NCBI RefSeq assembly: GCF_003583365.1
Contig: NZ_QXED01000009.1
Coordinates: forward strand, 124,001 to 188,000
DNA: 64,000 bases
Direction of reading: 5' to 3'
Source: Fibrisoma montanum
Lineage (GTDB): Bacteria; Bacteroidota; Bacteroidia; Cytophagales; Spirosomataceae
Part shown: one piece after another, positions 1 to 8,670 of the stretch
Layout of the letters: each line of letters opens with the position of its first letter
How positions within the stretch are numbered: the first letter of the stretch is position 1
The notes under the pieces: model-generated
The model's input: the letters and a program-made list of their open reading frames with translations, nothing else
Told to the model about the DNA's origin: nothing
Databases searched by the model: none
Position numbers and translations under genes: made by a program

Positions 1-887
1 GGGAAGCCCGGAACGGCCGGACTGACGCGGCATCGCTGATAGACTATTACATGCGGCTGGCCCGTACGGCAAGAGGGACGTTGTATGTCCGGTCGGTGAA
101 CAACGCCGACAGTATCTTTGCCTATAACCGCACCTACGCCAAGGGAGCCGTAGTGCTGCACATGCTGCGGGGAATTGTCGGCGACAGTCTGTTCTTCCGG
201 ACACTGCGTACCTACGCAGCCGCACCGGGTCTGGCCTACGGTACGGCGCTGACCGACGATTTTCGGACCGTTGCCGAACAGGTGTCCGGGCAGAAACTGG
301 ATTACTTCTTTCAGCAGTGGATTTACGGTGAGGGCTACCCCGCCTACCGGGTTTCTTACACGGGAAACGGTTCGCCCAGAGGGGTGTCGCTGCGGATTGA
401 GCAGCGTAATGGCATGTCGTCGGGGCAACCCACGTTCTTTACCATGCCGGTTCAGGTACGGATTCAGTCGGCTGCGGGTGACACGACCGTTACTATCGTG
501 AACAACCGGGCCGATCAGACCTTCAGCCTGACCGGTCGCGGACCGGTTACGGGCGTTGTCGTTGACCCTGATGCATACATTCTGAAAACGGTGGAATACC
601 TCAACACCGTTACGTCCCTGCCCGCCATTACCAATCTGGCCGTTCAGGTATTCCCTAATCCAACAACCGAAACACTCACCGTTACGTTTGGTACCGCATC
701 AGCCGGCCCCGTCACGCTGACACTGACCAACCTGCCCGGCCAACCCGTTCGGACACTCACCGAAGCAGTGGTTCCATCCGGTTCGCATAGCCGCACGGTC
801 GGGATGCGGGGGCTGCCGGCCGGGCGCTATGTCCTCACAGTGGAGACATCAACCGGCCGACAAAGCCGGGTAGTTTTGCACCAGTAG
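1..887 (+). CDS. M1-family metallopeptidase, C-terminal part, with type IX secretion sorting domain (5' truncated by window)
   Basis: The reading frame is open to the left edge (first codon at base 3), so the true start and the HExxH zinc site lie outside the window. The visible N-terminal half carries the pattern YNRTYAKGAVVLHMLR, which matches the region of M1 aminopeptidases holding the catalytic tyrosine, followed by the helical stretch ending FQQWIYGEGYPAY that is typical of the domain end. The last ~80 residues contain VFPNP and a repeated beta-strand pattern ending in a basic tail, as in type A C-terminal sorting domains of the Por/type IX secretion system. The protein is therefore probably secreted or anchored at the cell surface and trims peptides from N-termini. 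The peptidase identity rests on the C-terminal half only; the sorting domain is clear. Confidence 0.82.
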   Translation, partial: EARNGRTDAASLIDYYMRLARTARGTLYVRSVNNADSIFAYNRTYAKGAVVLHMLRGIVGDSLFFRTLRTYAAAPGLAYGTALTDDFRTVAEQVSGQKLDYFFQQWIYGEGYPAYRVSYTGNGSPRGVSLRIEQRNGMSSGQPTFFTMPVQVRIQSAAGDTTVTIVNNRADQTFSLTGRGPVTGVVVDPDAYILKTVEYLNTVTSLPAITNLAVQVFPNPTTETLTVTFGTASAGPVTLTLTNLPGQPVRTLTEAVVPSGSHSRTVGMRGLPAGRYVLTVETSTGRQSRVVLHQ

Positions 888-901
888 CTTCTTTCTGCAG
901 T

Positions 902-1345
902 ATGAAAAAGTTTCTTTTTGCGTTCCTGTTCTTGTCCGGAACGGCGTTCGGGCAGGACAAGCTGGGGGTTATCCGGCATAATCACCTGGCGCTTCACGTC
1001 AAAGATATTCCGACGAGCACGGCTTTTTACCGCGAGGTTCTGGGATTGAAGTCCATTCCTGTGCCGGAAAATTTGAAGGCCATCCGGGCCTGGTTTGATA
1101 TAGGTAACGGTCAGCAGATTCATTTGCTGGCGGGCCGGACTGAGCCGATTGTCCACGATCGTAACGGCAGCCACATTGCCCTCTTTGTCGAGAATATGGA
1201 TAAATCAGAAGCTTATCTGAACGCGAAAAAGATTCCGTTTCATAAGCAAACCCGTTTTGACGGCGTCGTTCAGATCTATTTTGCCGATCCGGATGGGTAT
1301 TTGTTTGAGTTAAATGAAGGCAAAAAGCTGACCGCAGGGTATTGA
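902..1345 (+). CDS. VOC (glyoxalase/dioxygenase superfamily) protein with signal peptide
   Basis: A 147-residue protein starting 14 bases after the peptidase stop. Residues 1-17 form a signal peptide (MKKFLFAFLFLSGTAFG) and the rest is one vicinal-oxygen-chelate unit: two beta-alpha-beta-beta-beta halves with HNHLALHV, a central QQIHLLAG, SHIALFV and the terminal FELNE. The His and Glu residues in these strands sit where VOC metal ligands normally fall. The substrate cannot be deduced; members include glyoxalases, dioxygenases and resistance proteins. Export to the periplasm is unusual for glyoxalase I and argues for another role. A strong hairpin terminator follows. Confidence 0.85.
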   Translation: MKKFLFAFLFLSGTAFGQDKLGVIRHNHLALHVKDIPTSTAFYREVLGLKSIPVPENLKAIRAWFDIGNGQQIHLLAGRTEPIVHDRNGSHIALFVENMDKSEAYLNAKKIPFHKQTRFDGVVQIYFADPDGYLFELNEGKKLTAGY

Positions 1346-1368
1346 TAGTTCGGTTTATTCAACCGACT

Positions 1369-1401
1369 AGCCCCGTTATTGTACAATAACGGGGCTTTTT
1401 T
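1369..1401 (+). terminator. Rho-independent terminator after the VOC gene
   Basis: A perfect 13-bp stem (AGCCCCGTTATTG paired with its complement) with a 2-base loop, followed at once by a run of Ts. It lies 23 bases after the stop at 1345. Confidence 0.9.
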
Positions 1402-1519
1402 GTACAGCACATACCGTTTGCTCAATCTATTTTCGTGTATCTACAGATTTTTCATACGAAACACCCAATCTATCATGTTATAAAATTACGTATCTATTCG
1501 TGAACGCACCGTAACCTTC

Positions 1520-3094
1520 ATGCAACATCCTGTATTCGCCCCCGAATCAGGCCTCTCTATGTCCCAGGAGCAGGCTTCGCTCTGGCAACAAGTTCTTCAG
1601 CACTCCGTCAGCGGACTGGTTGGTTTCATTGCTGAGCGCGATGAGGCCGGTCAGATCAGCAATCTCCGCTATTCATTCATTAATAAAGTGGCGCTCCGCG
1701 ATACGTTCAGCATTGGCAGGCAGGCCGACGAAGAACAGGTGATCGGGCGCTACGTCACCGATTTCTTTCCAACCATTCGGGGTTCTGTTATCTGGCGGAC
1801 CTACCTGGATGTCATTGAAACCGGCACTGCCCAGCGACTTGAACAAAAATACACCCTGAACGGGCGCGACGTCTGGATTGCCCAATCGGTAGCGCCTTTT
1901 GGGCAGGATGGGCTGCTGCTCTCCTATTCAGAGACCAGCGAACTCCACAACACCGCCCATCGGCTAACCAACCAGAGCGCCTTGCTGAACGAAATTCTGA
2001 ACAGTTCACCCAACGCGATTGCTGTTTTTGAGGCCATTCGGGATGGAGCCGGCAAGCTGGTCGATTTCCGTACGACGCTGGTCAATCGGATGGTCGAACG
2101 ATTGTCGGGTTTACCGGCCCATTCGTTCATTAATACGCAGCTTAGTCAGATTCACCCCCTTACGCCCGAGTCATTTGAACGGCTTAACAACCTGCTGATT
2201 ACCGGCGAAAGCGTACACGTCGAACACTTTGTGCCGGGTGCATCGGTCTGGCTCGATGTAACCCTCACCCGCCTGAACGATGGGTTTGTGGCAACGCTAC
2301 AGGACATCACAGCCGCCAAACAGGCCCAGCAGCAACTGGAAACGGCCATTCAGAACCTGCACCGGTCCAATCAGCATCTGGAGGAGTTTGCCTACGTAGC
2401 GAGCCACGATCTGCAGGAACCCCTGCGTAAGATTGTAGCCTTCGGCGACGTACTGCAGCACCAGTACGCCGATCAGCTCAGCCTGTCGGCCACTGATCTG
2501 GTGGGGCGGATGCAGAAATCGGCTAATCGGATGCGTTCGCTGGTCAACGATCTGCTGACCTACGCACGTCTGTCGAACAAGCCCGACGGGTTCGGTCTGG
2601 TGGACCTCAACCACCTGATCGCATCGGTAGCCGACGACCTGGAGGTAACGATTCAGGACAAACAGGCGGAGGTTACCCTGGATACGCTCCCGACGGTCTG
2701 GGGCGATACGGTTCTGCTCCGGCAGCTGTTTCAGAACCTGCTGAGCAATGGCCTCAAGTTTCACCAGCCTGGCCAGGCGCCGGTGGTCCGGATCGAAGGG
2801 CACGTAGCCACACCCGACGAGTGCCGGACGTATTTGTCGGCGACTGATGCCTCGCAGGCTGGCCGCCGATATGCCCTGATCGATGTCGTTGACAAGGGCG
2901 TGGGTTTCGACGAACGCTACCTCGACCGGATCTTTACCATTTTCCAGCGGCTGCATCCCCTCAATCAATACGTCGGAACGGGTATGGGCCTGGCCATCTG
3001 CCGGAAGGTAGTCGATATTCACGGCGGTCATATAACCGCCATCAGCCAGCCCGGCCACGGGGCAATCTTTCGTCTATTGCTGCCGATGCAGTAG
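1520..3094 (+). CDS. Cytoplasmic PAS-domain sensor histidine kinase
   Basis: A 524-residue kinase without signal peptide or membrane segment. Two PAS-like modules occupy about residues 20-140 and 150-270, the second ending in the usual LQDITAAKQAQ linker. A coiled segment leads to the HisKA motif [16 protein letters not shown], with the phospho-acceptor His near residue 296. The HATPase part shows the N box (NLLSNGLKFH), G1 (DKGVGFDE) and G2 (GTGMGLAICRKV). It autophosphorylates in response to an unknown signal; no response regulator is adjacent, so the partner is encoded elsewhere. Its C-terminal half closely resembles that of the much larger kinase at 54908-58789, which suggests one paralogous family with expanded sensor parts. 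Confidence 0.9.
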   Translation: MQHPVFAPESGLSMSQEQASLWQQVLQHSVSGLVGFIAERDEAGQISNLRYSFINKVALRDTFSIGRQADEEQVIGRYVTDFFPTIRGSVIWRTYLDVIETGTAQRLEQKYTLNGRDVWIAQSVAPFGQDGLLLSYSETSELHNTAHRLTNQSALLNEILNSSPNAIAVFEAIRDGAGKLVDFRTTLVNRMVERLSGLPAHSFINTQLSQIHPLTPESFERLNNLLITGESVHVEHFVPGASVWLDVTLTRLNDGFVATLQDITAAKQAQQQLETAIQNLHRSNQHLEEFAYVASHDLQEPLRKIVAFGDVLQHQYADQLSLSATDLVGRMQKSANRMRSLVNDLLTYARLSNKPDGFGLVDLNHLIASVADDLEVTIQDKQAEVTLDTLPTVWGDTVLLRQLFQNLLSNGLKFHQPGQAPVVRIEGHVATPDECRTYLSATDASQAGRRYALIDVVDKGVGFDERYLDRIFTIFQRLHPLNQYVGTGMGLAICRKVVDIHGGHITAISQPGHGAIFRLLLPMQ

Positions 3095-3219
3095 ACGTAT
3101 ATGGCCATTAGCTCGGTAATCGTAACAATTGAAGTGAGTTTCTGTTCTAATACACACATCCGCGTCAGTCTGTGCAGTCTCTGTGCGGCCTACGTTATTT
3201 AATCCTCTGCTCACTTCTT

Positions 3220-4434
3220 ATGAAAGTTACTGACTCAACACCCCTAACGGATACTCAATCGTTATCAATCAGCTCTGTGCCGTCTGTTGCGTCGACGGTC
3301 AACGCCGTTTCATCGTCGACGACTGGTGAGACCCGCGATTTAGTTTGCTTTTCTCATCTTCGCTGGAATTTCGTTTACCAGCGTCCGCAGCATCTGCTCA
3401 CCCGGGCTACCCGTAATTATCGGGTCTGGTTCATTGAAGAGCCTGTCTTCGGAAATGATCTGCGCATGGCGGTTTGTACCGAAAATGACCGGCTTCGGGT
3501 GGTGGTTCCGCACCTGCCCCACGGCAGCAGTCCGGACGATATTATCCGTTACCAGCGCCAACTGATTGACGAACTGCTCCAGAAAGAGCGCATTACCGAC
3601 TTCGTAGCCTGGTATTACACCCCTATGGCCCTGTTTTTCAGCGATCATCTGAAACCACGGCTAACGGTCTACGACTGCATGGATGAGCTGTCGGCGTTCT
3701 GGGGCGCTCCGAAAGAATTACTCGATCAGGAAAAACGCCTGATGGACAAAGCCGGCATCATGTTCACCGGCGGCTACAGTCTGTTCGAAGCCAAGCAACG
3801 GCGGCACCCACACGTGTTTGCGTTCCCGAGCAGCATCGACTTTACGCACTTCTCGAGCGCCCGTCGTCCCCTGCCCGATCCGGTCGATCAGCGGTCGTTG
3901 CCAAACCCACGTATAGGGTTCAGCGGTGTCATTGACGAGCGCTTTGACTACGAACTACTGGGCGAATTAGCCGAGCGTCGGCGCGACTGGCATTTCATCA
4001 TGATTGGACCAATTGTCAAGATCAATCCGGCCTTACTGCCCAAGGGACCTAATGTCCATTACCTGGGCATGAAGGACTACAAACAGCTGCCGGCTTATTT
4101 CAGCAACTGGAACGTAGCGATGCTGCCGTTTGCCATGAATGAGTCGACGCGGTTTATCAGCCCGACCAAAACGCCTGAGTACCTGTCGGCTGGGCTGCCG
4201 GTGGTTTCGACGCCAATCCGCGACGTAGTCCGGACGTATGGCAGCCAGGATTTTGTGCAGATTGCCGACACGGCTAAAGCCTTCGAAGCTGCCATCGAAC
4301 TGGCGCTGCAGCAGAAACACCCGAGCGACTGGTCGGCAATTGATACGTTCCTGGCCGAAAGCTCCTGGGATTGCACCTGGGGCGAAATGAACCGGCTCAT
4401 GACCGCTCAGATGGAAATAGCGGTGGAGCAATAG
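3220..4434 (+). CDS. Glycosyltransferase, GT-B fold (family 1/4-like)
   Basis: An upstream in-frame ATG exists at 3172, but the start at 3220 (MKVTDSTPLT) is preferred because the preceding codons look non-coding. The protein is about 404 residues with a low-complexity Ser/Thr-rich first 50 residues. The core begins LVCFSHLRWNFVYQRPQHLL, a signature of bacterial GT-B transferases found with cell-surface polysaccharide genes. The C-terminal half includes VHYLGMKDYKQLPAY and the nucleotide-sugar region TKTPEYLSAGLPVVST. It should transfer a sugar from a nucleotide donor on the cytoplasmic side. Donor and acceptor are unknown, and no other polysaccharide gene is next to it. Confidence 0.85.
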   Translation: MKVTDSTPLTDTQSLSISSVPSVASTVNAVSSSTTGETRDLVCFSHLRWNFVYQRPQHLLTRATRNYRVWFIEEPVFGNDLRMAVCTENDRLRVVVPHLPHGSSPDDIIRYQRQLIDELLQKERITDFVAWYYTPMALFFSDHLKPRLTVYDCMDELSAFWGAPKELLDQEKRLMDKAGIMFTGGYSLFEAKQRRHPHVFAFPSSIDFTHFSSARRPLPDPVDQRSLPNPRIGFSGVIDERFDYELLGELAERRRDWHFIMIGPIVKINPALLPKGPNVHYLGMKDYKQLPAYFSNWNVAMLPFAMNESTRFISPTKTPEYLSAGLPVVSTPIRDVVRTYGSQDFVQIADTAKAFEAAIELALQQKHPSDWSAIDTFLAESSWDCTWGEMNRLMTAQMEIAVEQ

Positions 4435-4522
4435 GAAAGGAGAAAAGGGAGGAAGGGGAGAAAAGGAGGAGGGAAACCATCCATTCCCTTTCCTCCTCTC
4501 CTCCCTTTTCTCCTTCCTCCCT
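4434..4522. repeat. Polypurine/polypyrimidine inverted repeat between convergent genes
   Basis: After the glycosyltransferase stop the + strand is almost pure A/G for about 45 bases, then almost pure C/T for about 40, forming an imperfect hairpin. An uninterrupted 15-bp core pairs 4439-4453 (GGAGAAAAGGGAGGA) with 4499-4513. It lies between two converging genes and may act as a bidirectional terminator. A related element lies at 21978-22076. Confidence 0.7.
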
Positions 4523-4523
4523 A

Positions 4524-6125
4524 TCACTCCCCCCTCGGAACGACCATCACTACGTCTTCCTTGTCGACAGTCACCTGGCCTTCGGCTAATCCTTTAGGCT
4601 TGCGGACGAATTTTTTGGGGGTAACGATGACCGGGCAGAGGCTGTCGGTGCGTCGTTTGGAGTACCAGGCAGCCAGTTCGGCGGCCCGTTCAATAACGCT
4701 TTTGGGAAACGTTTTACCGGCCTGGTACTTGATAATTACGTGCGAGCCGGATACGTCGCGGGCGTGTAGCCAAAGGTCTTCCTTGTGCGCGTACTTCTGG
4801 GTCAGCAAATCGTTGTTCTTCGCATTCCGGCCGATCAGGATACGAAAGTTTTCGACTTGTACTTCCTTGAAAAGCTGAACCGGTCCATCGGCCGGGACAT
4901 CCGTAAGCAGGTTGGTTTGCTTGATGTATTTTCGCAGTTCTTTTAGTGTCTGAATGCCTTCAATGGCCTGTACGTGCTGTTTTACCTGCTCGATTTCAGC
5001 TTCGCGGTTGGCAATCTGCTGGTTCAGGTGTTCCTCTTCAATCTTCTCATTTTTCGACTTCCGGTAGTAGTTTTCGGCGTTTTTCTGCGGACTCAGATCG
5101 GTCTTGAGCTTGATGGTAATGGGTTGATCCCGGTAGAAGTCATACAACTCAACCCGCTCCGGCGACCGGGCACCCGGCACCTGGGGTATGTCGTGCAGGT
5201 TGGCCATCAGAATATGCCCCATCTCCTCGTGAGTGGCCCCTTCTTCGCGGGCAATAAGCCGCTGCATATTGGCGTCGATGAGCGCTTCAGCGCGCTTCAG
5301 GCGTTTTTCGAGCAGCCGTAGCAGATCGGCCTTCTCGCGCTCGAACGTACTGAGGCCGTTATAGGAAATATAGAATCGGTTAGCGGCTTCGATCGGATCA
5401 TCGAACTCGCGGTAAACGTCCCCAAAGTACAGCAGTGAGAGCGTTGGGCGATGGTCAAATTTGATAAGATAGTAGCGCGGCTGTTCAAGCTGTGTCAGTA
5501 TCGCCTGAATAATCTGCCATTTCCACCACCCTTCCTTTCCTCCCTCCTCCTTCTGCTTCAAATACGCATTCACTTCCTTCCCGAAGGTTGGGAACAGTTT
5601 ACGATGATCGTAGCCGGCCCGTTCGAAGGCCTCCCACGATTGATCGATGGGCCGGTCGAGCGCGTCGAGCGTCAGGTGCTGATCGGCAACAAGCCGGGTA
5701 TTGAATAACTCAATGACAGCAGCGCCCTGAAACGCCAGCAGGTTGGGGCGGTTCCCGAAGAATTTGAACAGCAGCGTGTAGTCATCCTCCAGCTGAATGG
5801 CCAGACAACGCTCATTCAGAAAGGCGCGGACACCAACCACCACGCGCCCCACCCCTTCTTCGCCACCCGTTACGCCCTCGAACAGATCGACGCTGTTGGT
5901 CCGGGCGCGCTGCACGGCTTCCGGAAACAACAGCCCGGAAAAGTCGGGCCGCAGCGTGGCTTTGATATAAAAAGGCTTGTAGTAATTCGTTTTTCCTTTC
6001 GCCTGGGCGAACACCAGCACTACCTCGTCGCGGTCCTGGCTGAAGCACTCCATGAACTTCAGGCCGGTCAGGTGGGGGGCAAGAGCGGGGGCGAGCTGGC
6101 GGAGGAAATAATAATTGGTGTGCAT
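4524..6125 (-). CDS. NFACT-family RNA-binding protein (RqcH/Tae2/FbpA-related)
   Basis: The start at 6125 (MHTNYYFLRQLAPALAPHL) is chosen over an in-frame ATG 105 bases upstream because family members begin with this helix. The ~533-residue protein has the NFACT-N region (about 1-200), a central coiled coil rich in Lys/Glu (about 270-400) and a C-terminal NFACT-R domain with ILIGRNAKNNDLLT and DLWLHARDVSGSHVII. In the family these proteins bind the 50S subunit with peptidyl-tRNA and take part in ribosome rescue and C-terminal tailing. Bacteroidota members are divergent and their activity is unproven. A Lys/Glu/Gly/Trp insert (KQKEEGGKEGWWKW) near residue 200 is encoded by a purine-rich stretch resembling the nearby intergenic element. 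Confidence 0.85.
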   Translation of the reverse strand: MHTNYYFLRQLAPALAPHLTGLKFMECFSQDRDEVVLVFAQAKGKTNYYKPFYIKATLRPDFSGLLFPEAVQRARTNSVDLFEGVTGGEEGVGRVVVGVRAFLNERCLAIQLEDDYTLLFKFFGNRPNLLAFQGAAVIELFNTRLVADQHLTLDALDRPIDQSWEAFERAGYDHRKLFPTFGKEVNAYLKQKEEGGKEGWWKWQIIQAILTQLEQPRYYLIKFDHRPTLSLLYFGDVYREFDDPIEAANRFYISYNGLSTFEREKADLLRLLEKRLKRAEALIDANMQRLIAREEGATHEEMGHILMANLHDIPQVPGARSPERVELYDFYRDQPITIKLKTDLSPQKNAENYYRKSKNEKIEEEHLNQQIANREAEIEQVKQHVQAIEGIQTLKELRKYIKQTNLLTDVPADGPVQLFKEVQVENFRILIGRNAKNNDLLTQKYAHKEDLWLHARDVSGSHVIIKYQAGKTFPKSVIERAAELAAWYSKRRTDSLCPVIVTPKKFVRKPKGLAEGQVTVDKEDVVMVVPRGE

Positions 6126-6273
6126 GATTACAAAGGTAATGCTTCCCGTTGCTGGTCGGTCAGGGAAAGTTTGAGCGTACGGAGCAATGGCGTGCTGGCA
6201 TCCCCTCAGAAAGCGGTTTCGTGCAACCAAACCATCGGCTTATGCATCTTCCATAAAACGATAAATCAAGTCT

Positions 6274-6984
6274 ATGAAGCGAGTTGCTACCCTGCTTGTG
6301 CTGCTCTCAATACATCTCAGCGCATTTGCTACCTGGTCAATCATAATCATAGATCCTAAAACGGGGGAGATCGGTATTGCAGGAGCCTCATGTACTCATA
6401 GTTGCCGGGGAATAGCCAGGATTGCACCGGGTAAAGGAGCTATTGTTGTCCAGGCGATGAGCAACAGTGACGCCCGGAAGAAGGGATTACAGATGATTAT
6501 AGATCACCGGTCGCCCGAGGAAATCATCCAGGCTTTGAGAGCCCCGGAATTCGATCCGGAAAGGCAACAATACGCCATCGTAAGTACGAAGTATTTGGAT
6601 ACGCCAATGACTTACACGGGCAAAGCTACAACATCCTATACTGGGGCATTGACTGCCAAAGGGGTATCCGTTCAGGGTAATACGTTAGCCAGTGCTCGTG
6701 AACTAAAGGCTATTATGGATGCCGTTGTTAACGGGCAGAACGATCAACTGAGCATTAATGAGATTCTGATGCGTGCTCTTGAAGCGGGCTCAGAAGCCGG
6801 CGGAGACAAGCGTTGCGGAGAACAGCGGGCAACCTGTGCTTTTCTTATGGTCGCAAAACCGGATGATAAACCAGGAAAGCTTTACATGGATTTAGAGTTC
6901 TTCGGCCAGAAACGCGGAGGGATGAACGCAGTCCATTTACTAAGGGGTAAGTACGAAAAGTGGAAAAGAAAGCACTCCGTCTAG
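6274..6984 (+). CDS. DUF1028 protein, exported
   Basis: A 236-residue protein with signal peptide MKRVATLLVLLSIHLSAFA, followed by TWSIIIIDPKTGEIGIAGAS, the characteristic opening of DUF1028. The later IAPGKGAIVVQAMSNSDARKKG and the GEQRATCAFLMVAKP stretch also fit the family. The biochemical role of the family is unsettled; members are usually periplasmic or secreted. It is divergent from the NFACT gene (148 bases between starts) and probably monocistronic. Cys residues in SCTHSC and DKRCGEQRATC could form disulfides after export. Its AT content is somewhat higher than that of its neighbours. Confidence 0.85.
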   Translation: MKRVATLLVLLSIHLSAFATWSIIIIDPKTGEIGIAGASCTHSCRGIARIAPGKGAIVVQAMSNSDARKKGLQMIIDHRSPEEIIQALRAPEFDPERQQYAIVSTKYLDTPMTYTGKATTSYTGALTAKGVSVQGNTLASARELKAIMDAVVNGQNDQLSINEILMRALEAGSEAGGDKRCGEQRATCAFLMVAKPDDKPGKLYMDLEFFGQKRGGMNAVHLLRGKYEKWKRKHSV

Positions 6985-7116
6985 CATTGCCCTGTAGGCC
7001 ACACCTTCACACCTGCCACTTTCCGTTCAGAGGAGTGCCGATTTTTGCGACTAAAATCCAAAACAATCGCTTTTCTGGCCTGTTATAATTCTACTCAACA
7101 ACTAGACCACAACGGT

Positions 7117-7374
7117 ATGGCTAACAATAAAACGGTAGATCAACCCGGCTCAAACGACAAGCAGCCCAACAGCGACCGGACCCGCCGGGTCAACGCACGA
7201 GACACATCCGGCAACCAGCCCAACATGGAACAGACCCGGGGCAACCACGACAAAACGGTGCAGCGCCCGGAAGAGGATCACGTGAACGACAAAACGAAAT
7301 CTGAGCTCATGGAAGAGCGCGGTGGCCATGGCCACTCCGGGCATAGCAGCAGCCGGAACGGCAGCCGCAAATAG
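7117..7374 (+). CDS. Small hydrophilic, probably disordered protein
   Basis: 85 residues from MANNKTVDQPGSNDKQ, rich in Asn, Asp, Arg, Gly, His and Gln, with no hydrophobic segment. The tail GGHGHSGHSSSRNGSRK is His/Gly/Ser-rich. Two similar blocks (DKQPNSDRTRRVNARDTSGN and NQPNMEQTRGNHDKTVQRPE) suggest an internal duplication. An in-frame ATG at 7045 would add an implausible N-terminus. I do not recognise a named family; composition resembles small stress-type disordered proteins. A terminator-like inverted repeat follows. Confidence 0.6.
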   Translation: MANNKTVDQPGSNDKQPNSDRTRRVNARDTSGNQPNMEQTRGNHDKTVQRPEEDHVNDKTKSELMEERGGHGHSGHSSSRNGSRK

Positions 7375-7395
7375 CGGAATTTCCCGGCAATGGGT

Positions 7396-7461
7396 AAAGT
7401 TAGGCGGTCAAGGTTAGAAGTTGGGAACTCCCCACTTTTGGCATTGAACGCCTAACTTTTT
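7396..7461 (+). terminator. Stem-loop between the small gene and the epimerase gene
   Basis: AAAGTTAGGCG (7396-7406) pairs with CGCCTAACTTT (7449-7459), with a T run at the right end. The right arm ends 5 bases before the next start codon, so the structure could also affect epimerase expression. Confidence 0.55.
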
Positions 7462-7466
7462 GCCCG

Positions 7467-8660
7467 ATGGTTACTCCGCTGCCGACCCACATTCGCCAAC
7501 AGTTCCACCAGGAACACAAGGATATTCTTGCCTATTGGCAGCGCTACGCGCCCGATCCGGTAAACGGCGGTTTCTACGGGCGCGTGAATTACCAGAACCA
7601 GCCCGACCCTAAAGCCGACAAAGGCATCGTGCTCAACGCCCGCATTCTGTGGACGTTTTCGGCGGGTCTGCGCCACACGCATCACGACGAGTATCGCCCC
7701 CTTGCCGATCAGGCGTTTCAGTACATCAACCAGTATTTTATCGATCCGCAGTATGGGGGTGTCTACTGGTCCGTAACGGCCAAGGGCGAACCGGCCAACG
7801 CCACCAAGCAGCTTTACGGCCAGTCGTTCGCGCTTTATGGCCTGAGCGAATACGTCCGCGCCACCAACAACCCAACCGCTAAGGCAATGGCCCAGGAGTT
7901 GTTCAGATTGATGGTCAAACACGCGTACGACCCCAAACGGGGCGGTTTTCAGGAAGGGCTGGCCCGCGACTGGTCGCCAACGGATCAGCTTGTACTGAGC
8001 AAGAAGGCAAACCAGGAAACGAAGACCATGAACACCCACCTCCACATCCTGGAGGCTTTTACGAACCTGTACCGCGTCTGGCCCGACAAGTCTGTCGATA
8101 CGCAGATCCGGGGTATGCTCGACGCGTTTACGAACCACATCGTCGATCCGAAAACGTACCGCATGAATTTATTTCTGAACGACGACTGGCAGGTACGTCG
8201 GACGGCCATCTCGTACGGCCACGACATTGAAGCGTCGTGGCTGCTGCCCGAAGCTGCAGACGTTCTGAAAGACCGGGCACTGCAAAAAAGAATCAACGAC
8301 CTCGGCATCAGGATGGCGCGGGCCGCTGCGGACGGCCTTGACCCCGACGGCGGCATGAACTACGAGTACGATACGGTTACGGGCCATCGGAATCGCGAAC
8401 GGTCGTGGTGGGTCATGGCCGAAGCGATGGTCGGCTTTTACAATGCCTATCAGCTCACCAGAGAACAGCAGTTTCTGGACAAGTCGCTGCAAAGCTGGGA
8501 GTTTACCAAAAAACACCTGCTCGACACCAAAAACGGAGAGTGGTTCAGCGGAGTGGATGCTGAACACACCGTGTTGGGTAAGGACAAAATCAGCATGTGG
8601 AAGTGCCCTTACCACAACAGCCGGGCCTGCCTGGAAATGCTGGAGCGCTCGGAAGCGTAG
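7467..8660 (+). CDS. N-acylglucosamine 2-epimerase family protein, cellobiose 2-epimerase-like
   Basis: A 397-residue cytoplasmic protein with the (alpha/alpha)6-barrel pattern of the AGE superfamily. Diagnostic segments are the early GGFYGRVN, ILWTFSAGLRH, THLHILEAFTNLYR, YGHDIEASWLL and RERSWWVMAEAMVGF; their His, Arg and Trp residues match the active-site layout of cellobiose 2-epimerases, which turn the reducing-end glucose of beta-1,4 disaccharides into mannose. The length is normal. It converges on the TonB-receptor gene (10 bases between stops). Mannose or GlcNAc epimerase activity is the alternative, but the GHDIEASWLL motif favours cellobiose epimerase. Confidence 0.86.
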   Translation: MVTPLPTHIRQQFHQEHKDILAYWQRYAPDPVNGGFYGRVNYQNQPDPKADKGIVLNARILWTFSAGLRHTHHDEYRPLADQAFQYINQYFIDPQYGGVYWSVTAKGEPANATKQLYGQSFALYGLSEYVRATNNPTAKAMAQELFRLMVKHAYDPKRGGFQEGLARDWSPTDQLVLSKKANQETKTMNTHLHILEAFTNLYRVWPDKSVDTQIRGMLDAFTNHIVDPKTYRMNLFLNDDWQVRRTAISYGHDIEASWLLPEAADVLKDRALQKRINDLGIRMARAAADGLDPDGGMNYEYDTVTGHRNRERSWWVMAEAMVGFYNAYQLTREQQFLDKSLQSWEFTKKHLLDTKNGEWFSGVDAEHTVLGKDKISMWKCPYHNSRACLEMLERSEA

Positions 8661-8670
8661 CCTCCTGGAA

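Noticed and set aside
2297-3058. A 253-codon open frame opposite the PAS histidine kinase
   Set aside because: Antisense to HisKA and HATPase motifs, which leaves no room for an independent conserved gene.
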